A program made the translations under genes and the position numbers. A stretch of 64,000 nt of DNA from Actinomycetales bacterium (GTDB lineage Bacteria; Actinomycetota; Actinomycetes; S36-B12): the NCBI GenBank assembly GCA_016125355.1, contig WGLX01000012.1, forward strand, positions 124,001-188,000, read 5' to 3'. The notes below the pieces were generated by a model that was given only the letters and a program-made list of their open reading frames with translations, was not told the DNA's origin and did not search any database. The stretch's first letter is position 1; each line of letters begins with the position of its first letter. This document shows positions 55,776-64,000 of this stretch, piece after piece.

Positions 55776-57266
55776 GTGGCCGGGTTCGTAGCATTCACCG
55801 TTCTCATCGCGCTCGTGGCCGTGGAGCGCATCGTCGAACTCCTCGTATCCAAGCGCAACCTCCGGTGGAGCGAGGCGCACGGCGGGATCGAGTACGGGCA
55901 CTCCCACTACCCGTTCATGGTCGCGTTGCACGTGTTCCTGCTCGCCGGCTCGCTGATCGAGGTCTGGGTCTGGCAGCGTCCACTGGTACCTGTCCTGTCG
56001 TGGGCGATGCTGGCCCTGGTGATCGGCTCGCAGGCCTTGCGCTGGTGGTGCATCATCACCTTGGGCCATCGCTGGAACACCTTGGTGGTCATCGTCCCGG
56101 GAATGCCGAAGGTGACGAGCGGCCCCTACCGGTGGCTCGCCCACCCCAACTATGTCGCCGTGGTGATCGAGGGGATCGCGCTGCCGATGGTCGGCTTCGC
56201 CTGGGTCACCGCAGTGGTGTTCACCGTGCTCAACATCCCTCTGCTCATGACGCGACTTCGTGTCGAGAACGAGGCACTCGCCACGCTGCCCGCGGCGATC
56301 AACGCGGGCCTCAGCGGCCTCGAGACCGTCGTCGTCGAACCACGCCAGGGAGCCATCGACAAGGCGTGCGGCGAAGGGCTGATGCCCGGCGCTCTGGAGA
56401 GTCTTGCGCGCATCGGCGTCAGCCCCCGCGGCCTGCCCTTCCACGGCATCAGGTACATCGCCGGCGAGAATGTGGCGGAGGCCCGATTCTCCCGGACGCC
56501 AGGGCGCGGGGTGCGGCGGACGGAACTGCACGGCGCCTTGCGCCAGCGGGCGAGCGAGCTGGGTGTGCGGTTCGTCGCCGACCGCGTCGACGCGATCGCG
56601 CATGACGACGAGTCGATCGAGGCGGCAGGCATCCGCGCGCGCTACCTCATCGGCGCGGACGGCCTGCACTCGCAGGTTCGCAGCAGTCTCGGCCTGGCCT
56701 CGGCGAGTCGTGGATCGAAGCGGTACGGGGTCAGGCAGCACTTCTCGGTCCGTCCGTGGACGGACATGGTCGAGGTGTATTGGCTGAGCGATGCCGAGCT
56801 CTACGTCACGCCGGTCGATGAGGATCTCGTCGGTGTGGCCGTGCTGGGCACCGCTCCCCTCGATCTCCACGCAGCGATCAGCATGGTCCCCGAGCTGGCC
56901 GGCCGGCTGGACGGCGCCCCAAGCGCCAGTACGCCCCGCGGTGCCGGGCCTCTGCGACAGCGTGTGACCGCGCGAACGGCCGGCCGGGCACTGCTGGTCG
57001 GCGACGCCGCCGGATATGTGGACGCACTCACGGGTGAGGGGCTGCGAGTCGGCTTCGCCGAGGCCGAGGCTGCCGCGGCCGCCATCCGGGCCGGTCTGCC
57101 CGGCCGCTACGAGGCTGACTGGCGCGGCATCACGCGGTCCTACCGTTGGCTGACCAATGCGCTCCTCTGGACGGCATCCCAGCGCAGGTTGCGCTCCGTC
57201 GTCGTCCCCGCAGCGCGAGCGCTGCCCATGGCCTTCGTCCGCATCGTGGACGGCCTGGCGTACTGA
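55776..57266 (+). CDS. ICMT-like methyltransferase fused to truncated FAD monooxygenase
   Basis: 496 residues from GTG 55776. Residues 1-170 are an isoprenylcysteine-carboxyl-methyltransferase-type membrane enzyme (helices 'AFTVLIALVAVERIVELLV' and others, then 'HRWNTLVVIVPGMPKVTSGP' and 'AHPNYVAVVIEG'). From about 175 a flavin monooxygenase reads 'GLETVVVEPRQGAIDKACGE' to 'GDAAGYVDALTGEGLRVGF'. The monooxygenase lacks the first beta-alpha-beta unit with GxGxxG, about 20-25 residues. In related clusters these are two genes, so a deletion spanning the junction near 56290 probably fused them in frame. FAD binding, and so hydroxylation, is doubtful. Confidence 0.8.
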   Translation: MAGFVAFTVLIALVAVERIVELLVSKRNLRWSEAHGGIEYGHSHYPFMVALHVFLLAGSLIEVWVWQRPLVPVLSWAMLALVIGSQALRWWCIITLGHRWNTLVVIVPGMPKVTSGPYRWLAHPNYVAVVIEGIALPMVGFAWVTAVVFTVLNIPLLMTRLRVENEALATLPAAINAGLSGLETVVVEPRQGAIDKACGEGLMPGALESLARIGVSPRGLPFHGIRYIAGENVAEARFSRTPGRGVRRTELHGALRQRASELGVRFVADRVDAIAHDDESIEAAGIRARYLIGADGLHSQVRSSLGLASASRGSKRYGVRQHFSVRPWTDMVEVYWLSDAELYVTPVDEDLVGVAVLGTAPLDLHAAISMVPELAGRLDGAPSASTPRGAGPLRQRVTARTAGRALLVGDAAGYVDALTGEGLRVGFAEAEAAAAAIRAGLPGRYEADWRGITRSYRWLTNALLWTASQRRLRSVVVPAARALPMAFVRIVDGLAY

Positions 57267-57276
57267 GCTGCCGGCG

Positions 57277-58110
57277 CTACATAGCCGGCGACAGCGTGAG
57301 CGCCACGACATCGAGCACAGCGACCCCGACAAGCGCGAGGAACATCGCCGACGGGCGCGCTGACCGAGAGCCGAGCAGCACCGCCGCCAGGAAGCCGACG
57401 ACGAGGAGTCCTGCCGTCCACGGGGCCGCGTTCGCGGTCGCCACGGCCACGAGGATGCCGGTGGCGACGCCCAGCAGGACCCAGCACAGGAGGGTGGACC
57501 AACGGGCGCCGAGCCGTACCACGAGGCCATCCACCCCGTGCGATCGATCGGACTCCAGGTCCCTCATCGCGTTCGCCAGGTGACCGCTGACCGCGACCAG
57601 CGCGAAGGCGGCAACCATCCACCAGGGTCCTGTGGTTCCGTCCAGTCCCATGTGCAGGAAGAGGGGCATGGCTCCGAAGGCGAGCGCATAGGGGAGCCAG
57701 GACCACACGGTGCGGGACAGGGCCACGTTGTAGAGCCAGGCCATCGAGAGCGCGAAGACGTGGATGGAACCCCCCGTGAAGCCGGCGACAACCCAGCTCA
57801 GCACGCTCGACACGAGCAACGCCGCCCACGCCGCTGCCCAGAGCGCACGCGACGAGACGACGCCAGCCACGGTCGGCTTCTCACTCCTCTCGGCACGGGC
57901 ATCGTTCGATGCGTCGAAGGCGTCATTGCTCCACCCCACGGACAACTGGCCCACGAGGATGGCCAGGGCCACCAGCGCCAGGGATGCACCGCGCCAGCCG
58001 ATGCTCCACGCGAACACCGTCATCACGGACGTGACGGCGATGGTGGGGAGCGCGTGGGACGCGGTGATGAAACCGCGCAGCCGCATTCCCGATGTGATCA
58101 TCTGAGCCAT
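57277..58110 (-). CDS. UbiA-family prenyltransferase
   Basis: 277 residues from ATG 58110 (an upstream start at 58170 adds an arginine-rich stretch). About eight membrane helices. The two diphosphate-Mg motifs are 'GWSNDAFDASNDARAERSEK' and 'MRDLESDRSHGVDG'. UbiA enzymes attach a prenyl chain to an aromatic ring or make a lipid quinone precursor. It is convergent with the monooxygenase fusion, with ten bases between the stops. It may modify the polyketide. Confidence 0.85.
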   Translation of the reverse strand: MAQMITSGMRLRGFITASHALPTIAVTSVMTVFAWSIGWRGASLALVALAILVGQLSVGWSNDAFDASNDARAERSEKPTVAGVVSSRALWAAAWAALLVSSVLSWVVAGFTGGSIHVFALSMAWLYNVALSRTVWSWLPYALAFGAMPLFLHMGLDGTTGPWWMVAAFALVAVSGHLANAMRDLESDRSHGVDGLVVRLGARWSTLLCWVLLGVATGILVAVATANAAPWTAGLLVVGFLAAVLLGSRSARPSAMFLALVGVAVLDVVALTLSPAM

Positions 58111-58216
58111 GCGTGCGCGCGCGATGACCCGACAACCAGGGCGCGATGAAGGTGCGCGACTCGACGTCACCCCCGAAGGCTACGCGGTGGCACTCGCCTG
58201 ACTGGATCGTCAACAC

Positions 58217-58252
58217 ATCTTGACGCGTCCATCTTGTCAACGTATCTTGACG
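58217..58252 (+). promoter_or_regulatory. Three direct repeats upstream of the HTH gene
   Basis: ATCTTGACG at 58217 and 58244 and ATCTTGTCAACG at 58231 repeat at 13-14 base steps. The last copy ends just before the ATG 58255. They look like operator sites for autoregulation. Confidence 0.5.
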
Positions 58253-58254
58253 GC

Positions 58255-58455
58255 ATGGACGAGGATGACTTGACCGCCACCGATCCCGCCGTCGGGCTGG
58301 CCGCCGTGGCTGCCCTGCACCGGCTCGCCGAGCGACTCGAGAATGTCCACGTCGATCACGCACGAGAGGCCGGCTGGAGCTGGGCCGAGATCGCGGCGGT
58401 TCTCGGCGTCAGCAAGCAGGCCGCGCATCAGAAGCATCAGCGAAGAGAGGAATGA
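58255..58455 (+). CDS. Small helix-turn-helix protein
   Basis: 66 residues from ATG 58255. The first 40 residues are helical and acidic; the end is a clear HTH, 'GWSWAEIAAVLGVSKQAAHQ'. Such proteins often precede a stand-alone Clp N-domain gene in Actinobacteria, as here (three bases apart). It probably represses the pair through the repeats at 58217-58252. Confidence 0.78.
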   Translation: MDEDDLTATDPAVGLAAVAALHRLAERLENVHVDHAREAGWSWAEIAAVLGVSKQAAHQKHQRREE

Positions 58456-58458
58456 GCC

Positions 58459-59001
58459 ATGTTCGAACGCTTCAGCAGCGAGGCTCGATCCACGGTGACG
58501 CGAGCGTATGACGTCCGGCAGCGACGCGGTGACCGGCAGATCGGGTGCGAACACCTGCTGATCGGCCTCGCCAGCGCCGGGGAGCCGCACCTACTCTCTG
58601 AAGGGCTCACCGAATCCTCACTGGAGCAGGCGCTCGCCGCCGGCCCCGGCAGCCCGGAGAGCGACGCTCAGGCGCTTCGGGCGATCGGGATCGACATCGA
58701 ACGGATCCGCGACAACGTGGACAAGGTCTTCGGCCCCGAGGCGTGGACGGATGCGGAGCCCGCACTGAAGCGCAGCGGCGGCATCACCGAGCGGATCCTG
58801 GGCAGGTCCGCCCGCCTGACCCCAGCGGCTAAGAAGGCCCTGGAGCTCGCTCTGCGTGAGGCCATTGTCGACCACTCCCGCGAGATCAGCACGACGCACC
58901 TGCTCCGCGCGATCCTTCGATCACCCGGCACTGTCGTCCCCGCGATCGTGCCCGACGCGACGCTCGCCCGACTCAGGGAGTCCACCAGGCGAGCTGCCTA
59001 G
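58459..59001 (+). CDS. Stand-alone Clp N-domain protein
   Basis: 180 residues with two Clp_N repeats: 'FERFSSEARSTVTRAYDVRQ', 'IGCEHLLIGLASAGEPHLLS' and, in the second half, 'LTPAAKKALELALREAIVDH', 'ISTTHLLRAILRSPGTVVP'. No AAA+ ATPase part follows. In ClpC these repeats receive adaptors and substrates, so a free copy could be an adaptor or a regulator of ClpC. GAGGAATGAGCC precedes the ATG. Confidence 0.85.
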   Translation: MFERFSSEARSTVTRAYDVRQRRGDRQIGCEHLLIGLASAGEPHLLSEGLTESSLEQALAAGPGSPESDAQALRAIGIDIERIRDNVDKVFGPEAWTDAEPALKRSGGITERILGRSARLTPAAKKALELALREAIVDHSREISTTHLLRAILRSPGTVVPAIVPDATLARLRESTRRAA

Positions 59002-59305
59002 TTCTGTCTATCGGCGTTGGCGGAGGGGCGTGTCAGCGGTCGACGTGAGGAGGGCATTGCCGTGCCGAGCCAGGGCTCGTGTCAACCGGTGGCGGCGCGT
59101 CGTGCAGCGAATGATGGGTCCGCCACGATTGCTCGACCTGCTTCTGCCGCTCACCCGTGAAGCTACGCGCCGGCCCACCGGCTGGCACCGTCCCGTCGCG
59201 TTGGGAGAACTTCCCGGGTGCTGAGGGAAACCTGCTCTGGCCGGTGGGAAACAGCAAGACGCAGAGTGACGGCGTAGGTCTCGTCGTCATTGAAGGGAAC
59301 ACGGC
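59002..59305. other. Gene-free gap
   Basis: No supportable gene in these 304 bases on either strand. No strong hairpin or repeat is visible. Confidence 0.5.
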
Positions 59306-60040
59306 ATGAACCCGACCGTTCACATCCCGACTGCCCACGCCCGCAAGTCGAGCCGCCTTTGGCGTGTCGCGGGCGTCCTAGCCCTAGCCCACATCGTCGT
59401 GATGTTCGGCAGCTTTGGTCTCCAGCAGGTGGCCCCGCTGGACGCGGACGCGACCACCGTCACTGCTGACCATGTCACGTCGTCTCTGGCCAAGGGGCTC
59501 ACGGGCGGATACCTCACCATGATCAGCTACCTCCTCCTCCTCCTCGTTGCGACGCTGCTGGCTCGGCTCCTCCGATCTGCCACGGACCTGTCCGGCTGGC
59601 TGACGGGCGCGATGACGGCTTCGGCCGCCGTGTTCGTTGCTGTGACATTCTCCGCGATGGCCGACCTGGGAGCAGCCCTGTACGACGGCCACCACGGCGC
59701 GTCTGTGGAGACCGTCACCTCACTCGACCACACGCATTGGTTTGGGATCTTCCTCGCGACCGCGGCACTCGGCGTCTTCACGGCGGCCGCCGGAGCGGCG
59801 ATCCTCGAGTCGGGCGCCCTACCCCGTTGGGTCGGCTACTTCGGGGCGGTCGTCGGAGTCACCTCAGTCATCTCGGTTGTCGGCGCCGGTGCGGGTTTCG
59901 TGGATACCGTGACGCTGCTGTGGACGTTGTGGTTCGTCTGCCTGGCTGTGTCCTGCCTGCGCCACGCAGCGGCGTCCCGGCAGGACACGGCCGGTGACTC
60001 GTCCGGGGAGTCTTCGATGATGCCTGCGGCGGGCGCGTAG
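59306..60040 (+). CDS. Multi-pass membrane protein, unknown function
   Basis: 244 residues with about six membrane helices ('VAGVLALAHIVVMFGSFGL', 'YLTMISYLLLLLVATLLARL', 'GAMTASAAVFVAVTFSAMAD', 'FGIFLATAALGVFTAAAGAA', 'GYFGAVVGVTSVISVVGAGA', 'TLLWTLWFVCLAVSCLRHAA'). A His-rich turn 'ALYDGHHGAS' lies between helices. TTGAAGGGAAC precedes the ATG. I do not recognise the family; the layout resembles small DUF4386-like proteins. The two-component genes follow. Confidence 0.6.
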   Translation: MNPTVHIPTAHARKSSRLWRVAGVLALAHIVVMFGSFGLQQVAPLDADATTVTADHVTSSLAKGLTGGYLTMISYLLLLLVATLLARLLRSATDLSGWLTGAMTASAAVFVAVTFSAMADLGAALYDGHHGASVETVTSLDHTHWFGIFLATAALGVFTAAAGAAILESGALPRWVGYFGAVVGVTSVISVVGAGAGFVDTVTLLWTLWFVCLAVSCLRHAAASRQDTAGDSSGESSMMPAAGA

Positions 60041-60082
60041 TCCGGGCATCATGAAGTGGTGCGCGCGCCGCCGGAGACAGCG

Positions 60083-62071
60083 ATGACCGGCGTGGCGGTA
60101 GCGGGTTGCGCCGCTGCCGCCACCGCCGGCATCGCGGCGTCGCTGTGGGTCGCGACTGTTGGCGGCCAGTCACTTCTGTCGGCGGCGCTCAGCGGAGCCG
60201 TGTCGGGGGCGTTCGTCCTGGTCGGAGCCATCGTGTCCGCAGCCCGGCCGCGCAACCGGGTCGGCTGGCTGATGCTCGTGGGCGGCAGCCTGTGGGCAGT
60301 CGGGAACGGGGCCGTCGATCTCGCCCACCGCGGTATCATCGAGGCACCCGGCACGATCGACGGCACGTCCCTGCTCGCCGTGTCCGGCTCCGCGTTGGGG
60401 GGCGCGGGCTGGATCGCGGTGACGATCGGCGTCGTGATGTTCTTCCCGGATGGGCAGGTCCCGGACCCGCGCTGGTCCTGGCTTCCGAAGGCGCTTCTGG
60501 GCACCGTCGCCGCGTCGACCCTCGGAGTCGTGACGGCTTCCGACGCCAATGTCCTCGGTCTCGGGCCTTGGGAGAACCCGATCGGACTGCCGAGTGGCCT
60601 CCAGCCGGTCTCGGGTCTCCTATCGTTGTTCGCTGTCGGCCTCGGGGGCGTCACCGTCGTGTGATCGATCATCGCTCAGGGGGGCCGCTGGCGAACAGGC
60701 GGCTTCTTGGAGCGGCAGCAACTTCTGGCGTTCGCGGCTGCGGCGTGCCTGCCGATTCTGGCCGTGCCGGTTGTCCTCACAACAGGCGTCGGAGGCTGGC
60801 TCCTCTCAGCCGCTGCGATCCCGCTGCCCTTCGTGATCGGGTTCGTTGTCCTTGCTGCCGATGCCTACGACCTTCAGACCGCGGCGAACCGGTTCCTCGT
60901 CTGGTTGACGATCTCCGCGATCGTCGTCGGTCTTTACGCCACGGTGATCGTGGGCGTCGGCAGTCGCTTCAACGAACAGGGCGCCCCGTGGCTGCCCTGG
61001 CTGGCGGCCGCCGCAGTGGCCGTCACATTTGCGCCCTTACGGGACGCTCTCCAGCGAGGGGCCAACAGGATCACCTACGGGCGCTGGGACCAGCCTTACG
61101 ATGTCCTCGCCACCCTCGGTCAGCGACTTGAAGCCACCACCGACGTTGACCTGCTCCTCGGCGATGTCATCGCCGAGCTCGACAGCCTCGGGCTCGAGGA
61201 CGCCGCGATCGTCTCCCCGGATGGCTCCGTCATCGCCGGGGCAGCCCAGACGCCGGAACCCCGCATGCAACTTCCGCTGTCCGCGTACGGACAGGCGGTC
61301 GGGACGCTCATGTTCCATGTTCCCCATGGCCCGCTTCGCCACCGCGACAAGCAGCTGATCGACGACCTCGCCGGCCACATCGCAGGCGTGCTGCACGGCC
61401 GTGAGCTCACCAAGGATCTCCAGCGCGCACTCGAGGCGGCGGTCCTGGTCCGCGAGGAAGAGCGGCGCAGACTGCGCCGAGACCTTCACGATGGGCTCGG
61501 GCCTGCTCTGGCGGGCCATGTGCTGCGCCTCGACGTCATAGCGGAGAAGGCCCAACGGCATATGCCCGTCGAGGCTGACGTGACCGCAGTCCAAGTCGAT
61601 CTGCGAAACACGATCACCGAGGTCCGTCGCGTCGTCGAAGGGCTCAGGCCGCCGGCGCTCGACGAGTTGGGCCTGCTTGGCGCGCTCCGCCAGACCCTGG
61701 ACCGACTTCTCGCTGGGTCGCCCGTGACGATGACGCTGCACGCCACTCGGCTCCCCGAGCTCCCAGCCGCCGTCGAAGTGGCTGCGTATCGCATCGTGAG
61801 CGAAGCGGCAACCAACGTCGTCCGGCACGCCGACGCGTCAACGTGCACCATCACGCTCGAAGTCGTCGACGACCGGCTACGCATCACCGTTGAGGACGAC
61901 GGCAAGCGCACCCTCAAACCCGACGGCAACTCCGGAAACGGGTTGCAGACCATGAGGGAACGCGCGGAGGAGCTTCGCGGCTGCCTCAACATCGTCCCCG
62001 GCGCCGGGACCACGATCGTCGCCGAGCTTCCCACAGCCTCATTCGCCTCGCGACGAGCCTTCCGCGTATGA
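60083..62071 (+). pseudogene. Membrane sensor histidine kinase with in-frame stop
   Basis: One open frame of 663 codons with a TGA at 60662-60664. Before it, residues 1-193 from ATG 60083 hold five to six membrane helices. After it the same frame continues as 'RTGGFLERQQLLAFAAAACL', two more helices, a GAF-like middle, the HisKA_3 box 'REEERRRLRRDLHDGLGPAL' with the phospho-His, and the ATPase domain ('AATNVVRHADAS', 'NSGNGLQTMRERAEEL'). TTG 60707 could restart translation of a shorter kinase. The response regulator follows with ATGA overlap. A sequencing error, a recent nonsense mutation (Trp TGG to TGA is one step) or restart are all possible. Confidence 0.75.
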
Positions 62072-62712
62072 CCTCGAAGCCAGTACGCGTTCTCATCGTC
62101 GAAGACCACCCCATCTTCGCCGCGGGCCTTGCGGCGCTCTTGGAAACCCACCCGGACATCGTCGTGGTTGGGATCGCAAGCGACGGACCTGAGGCTCTCG
62201 AACTCGCCTCACGGCTGAGCGACATCGACGTCGTTCTCATGGACCTCAACCTGCCCTCGATGTCCGGTGTCGAGGTGACCGCGCAACTCGCCACGGGAAC
62301 GGACCCACCTGTTGTGCTCGTGATCACGATGGTCGATGACGACGACACCGTCATGGCGGCCCTTCGGTCGGGGGCACGTGGGTACGTCCTGAAGGACGCG
62401 ACCGGAGATCAGATCGTGTCCGCGATCCGCGCGGTCGCCGACGGGGGCGCGGTGTTTGGGCCGGGAATCGCAACCCGCGTCCTCGAGCACAGCTCGAGAG
62501 GCTCCGCGCCCGGCCCAGCCGACGGGCTGACCGACCGGGAACGCCAGGTCCTCAACCGGATCAAAGTCGGAGCGAGCAACGCCCAGATCGCCAGGGAGCT
62601 CGGCCTGAGCCTCAAGACCGTGCAGAACTATGTCTCCCGGGTCCTCGACAAGCTTCAGGTCACCGACCGCACCCAGGCGGCACTCAAGGCGAGCGACCCT
62701 TCGCAAGGCTGA
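62068..62712 (+). CDS. NarL/FixJ-family response regulator
   Basis: 214 residues. The receiver domain has the acidic pair in 'RVLIVEDHPIFAAG', phospho-Asp in 'DVVLMDLNLPSMSG', Thr in 'VLVITMVDDDD' and Lys in 'GYVLKDATGDQ'. The LuxR-type HTH is 'LTDRERQVLNRIKVGASNAQ' with 'SLKTVQNYVSRVLDKL'. It is intact, although its kinase is interrupted. It may be phosphorylated by the restarted fragment or another kinase. Confidence 0.92.
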   Translation: MTSKPVRVLIVEDHPIFAAGLAALLETHPDIVVVGIASDGPEALELASRLSDIDVVLMDLNLPSMSGVEVTAQLATGTDPPVVLVITMVDDDDTVMAALRSGARGYVLKDATGDQIVSAIRAVADGGAVFGPGIATRVLEHSSRGSAPGPADGLTDRERQVLNRIKVGASNAQIARELGLSLKTVQNYVSRVLDKLQVTDRTQAALKASDPSQG

Positions 62713-62845
62713 GCCATGATGTCGGGGGGTGCGCGGAAGTCGGGGTGTGATGGGGGACCACCGGCAGGATTGCGGTAGAGGTCAAGTGCAGGTCGAGACT
62801 TCAAGCGGGGCAACGGGAATTACACTATTGTGGTTCCTTCGTAAC

Positions 62846-62872
62846 ACTGGTCACACTGGTCACTTCTGTGAC
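62846..62872 (+). promoter_or_regulatory. Repeat and palindrome upstream of the NlpC/P60 gene
   Basis: ACTGGTCAC occurs twice in tandem (62846-62863), and GTCAC-TTCT-GTGAC forms a palindrome at 62859-62872, 12 bases before the GTG. It resembles a Crp-family or similar dimer site. Confidence 0.45.
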
Positions 62873-62883
62873 AGGGTCCGCGC

Positions 62884-64000
62884 GTGTTCCGGCGTCCAGG
62901 GGTCCGCGTCCGGTGCCGGCCCGCTCGAGCCAGGGCCGCGTCGGCGGCCGTCGCCGTCGCCGTCATCGCCTCGGGTGTGGCCCTTGTCGCTCCGGCGGCA
63001 CAGGCGGAACCGGGGCAGCAGGCACCGCGCGCGGCCTCGAGTTCGCCGTCGCACGCGTCGACCTTCCAGTCCGTGGGCACGGCGGTGGCGTACGACTCGA
63101 CGGCGGGTGACGGACCGATCCAGGCGGGGGAGAAGCGCGGGCTGGCCCTGACGGGCCTGCCGGACACGGCGCATCGCGCCCTGGTCCTGCTGACCGCCCA
63201 CGATGTGACCGCGCGGGGCCGGATCACGGTTCGAAGCGGCCCGACCGGCGGCGCGATCGCCAAGCTCCGCTTCCCGGCCCAGGGCAGCAGGTCGACGATC
63301 CAGTTGGTGCCGGTCGCGGGCGGGCAGATGTTCGTCAAGGCCGCCAAGCGCTCGGCCGTCGACGTCAAGGTCAACCTGCTGGGGTATGACGTGGGTGCGA
63401 TCCCCGCCACGGCGAAGGGTCGCCCCGCCGTGGCCGTGAGTCACGGCGCCTGGGCTGCGGGCGCGACCCAGAGCGTGCGCCTGGCGCACCGCTACGGAAC
63501 TCCGGGCCGGAAGAAGCTCGTCGCCGCCCTGCTGCGGATCACGACGCGCAGGGCCGCGGCCGCCGGCGGCATCCAGGTCGCCCCGACCGACGCGACGTCG
63601 AGCGCGGTCGCGCCGATCCTGCCCGGACAGAAGACCTCGACGATCGCGTTGGTGCCGACCGCGCCGACGGGCGACCTCGAGCTTGCCGCCACGGTGGACG
63701 CGCACGTCCGCGTGGAGCTGATCGGCTACGTCGCCGACTCCGACGGCCCCACCCCGTCGGCCCCGTCGCCAGCCGGCTCCGCTGCTGGCGCCCCGGCACC
63801 GCAGGAGGTCGCCCCCGCGGGTGCAGCGGCCGTTGCCGTCCAGTACGCCCTGTCGAAGGTCGGCGACCGGTACGTCGCCGGGGCGGCCGGCCCCGATGCG
63901 TTCGACTGCTCGGGCCTGACCATGGCGGCCTGGGCCGCGGCGGGCGTGAGCCTTGCGCACCTGAGCTACAGCCAGTTCGACCAGACGCAGCACATCTCGC
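62884..64000 (+). CDS. Secreted NlpC/P60 peptidoglycan hydrolase (partial, 3' end outside)
   Basis: 372 residues visible from GTG 62884, running off the window. An arginine-rich start and a hydrophobic run ('AVAVAVIASGVALVAPAAQA') form a signal peptide. Two related beta-rich repeats follow (around 40-170 and 180-285, each ending near 'VNLLGYDV' or 'VELIGYVADS'), then a Pro/Ala linker and the start of NlpC/P60: 'ALSKVGDRYVAGAAGPDAFD' with the nucleophile in 'DCSGLTMAAW'. The enzyme cuts stem peptides of peptidoglycan; the His and third residue lie beyond the edge. The N-terminal repeats are not a domain I recognise. Confidence 0.82.
   Translation, partial: MFRRPGVRVRCRPARARAASAAVAVAVIASGVALVAPAAQAEPGQQAPRAASSSPSHASTFQSVGTAVAYDSTAGDGPIQAGEKRGLALTGLPDTAHRALVLLTAHDVTARGRITVRSGPTGGAIAKLRFPAQGSRSTIQLVPVAGGQMFVKAAKRSAVDVKVNLLGYDVGAIPATAKGRPAVAVSHGAWAAGATQSVRLAHRYGTPGRKKLVAALLRITTRRAAAAGGIQVAPTDATSSAVAPILPGQKTSTIALVPTAPTGDLELAATVDAHVRVELIGYVADSDGPTPSAPSPAGSAAGAPAPQEVAPAGAAAVAVQYALSKVGDRYVAGAAGPDAFDCSGLTMAAWAAAGVSLAHLSYSQFDQTQHIS

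Overview
The window is high-GC DNA from an actinobacterium. Support comes from the codon bias, the YlbL-type PDZ/Lon-like protein next to a UPF0182 protein, the DUF2342-type metalloprotease-like protein, the frequent GTG starts with ATGA/GTGA overlaps, and several core genes that look leaderless. I cannot fix the family or genus. No origin and no rRNA are present. One tRNA is intact.

Layout. (1) 1-16235 is ordinary chromosome: a gamma-glutamyltransferase tail, an M20 hydrolase, a secreted septum-formation-type protein, a metalloprotease-like protein plus NUDIX pair, YlbL/UPF0182/methyltransferase, an HtaA heme-binding-type protein, amt-glnB, arfB, a Tat-exported phosphoesterase, a lipoprotein and a membrane protein. 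(2) 16271-16344 is initiator tRNA-Met. Its 3' part, 35 bp, recurs as a direct repeat at 52919-52953, so 16345-52918 is an integrated genomic island of about 36.6 kb with its own tyrosine recombinase beside the tRNA. (3) Island part A (16346-27526): integrase 1, an arsenic module (arsA, an arsM-arsD fusion, arsR, arsC, an arsR-arsC fusion, an aquaglyceroporin, a flavin disulfide reductase, another arsC-like phosphatase), an EamA transporter and an IS3 element. (4) Island part B (27850-52918): a second closely related integrase, two Crp/Fnr regulators, a radical SAM/methyltransferase/SRPBCC/CDP-alcohol-phosphotransferase operon, a YjeF-NrtS fusion, and a long redox-stress set (disulfide reductases, three DUF427 paralogues, OsmC/hydrolase fusion, peroxiredoxin-like protein, CcdA with a thioredoxin-like lipoprotein, AhpD). 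A MerR-controlled operon and an IS256 element close it. (5) 52954-64000 is chromosome again: a terminator that probably once served the tRNA, higBA, two gene remnants meeting at one junction, a type III polyketide synthase cluster, an HTH/Clp-N pair, a two-component system whose kinase is broken by an in-frame stop, and the start of a secreted NlpC/P60 hydrolase.

Main points. Part B appears to be one regulon. A Crp-like palindrome, consensus GTGAGCGCGCTTAC, occurs five times between 30536 and 46525 and sits about 41.5 bp upstream of predicted start points, the class II activator distance. The likely regulator is the Crp/Fnr protein at 28948-29748. The site at 34342 lies between the radical SAM operon and the YjeF-NrtS gene. 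The radical SAM protein has the cysteine pattern I associate with the archaeal tetraether synthase/MJ0619 group, and its downstream genes include a CDP-alcohol phosphotransferase, so an envelope-lipid role is a testable idea. The arsenic module encodes ArsA and ArsD but no ArsB or Acr3 pump. On the chromosome, an isoprenylcysteine-methyltransferase-like protein is fused to a flavin monooxygenase that lacks its FAD-binding start.
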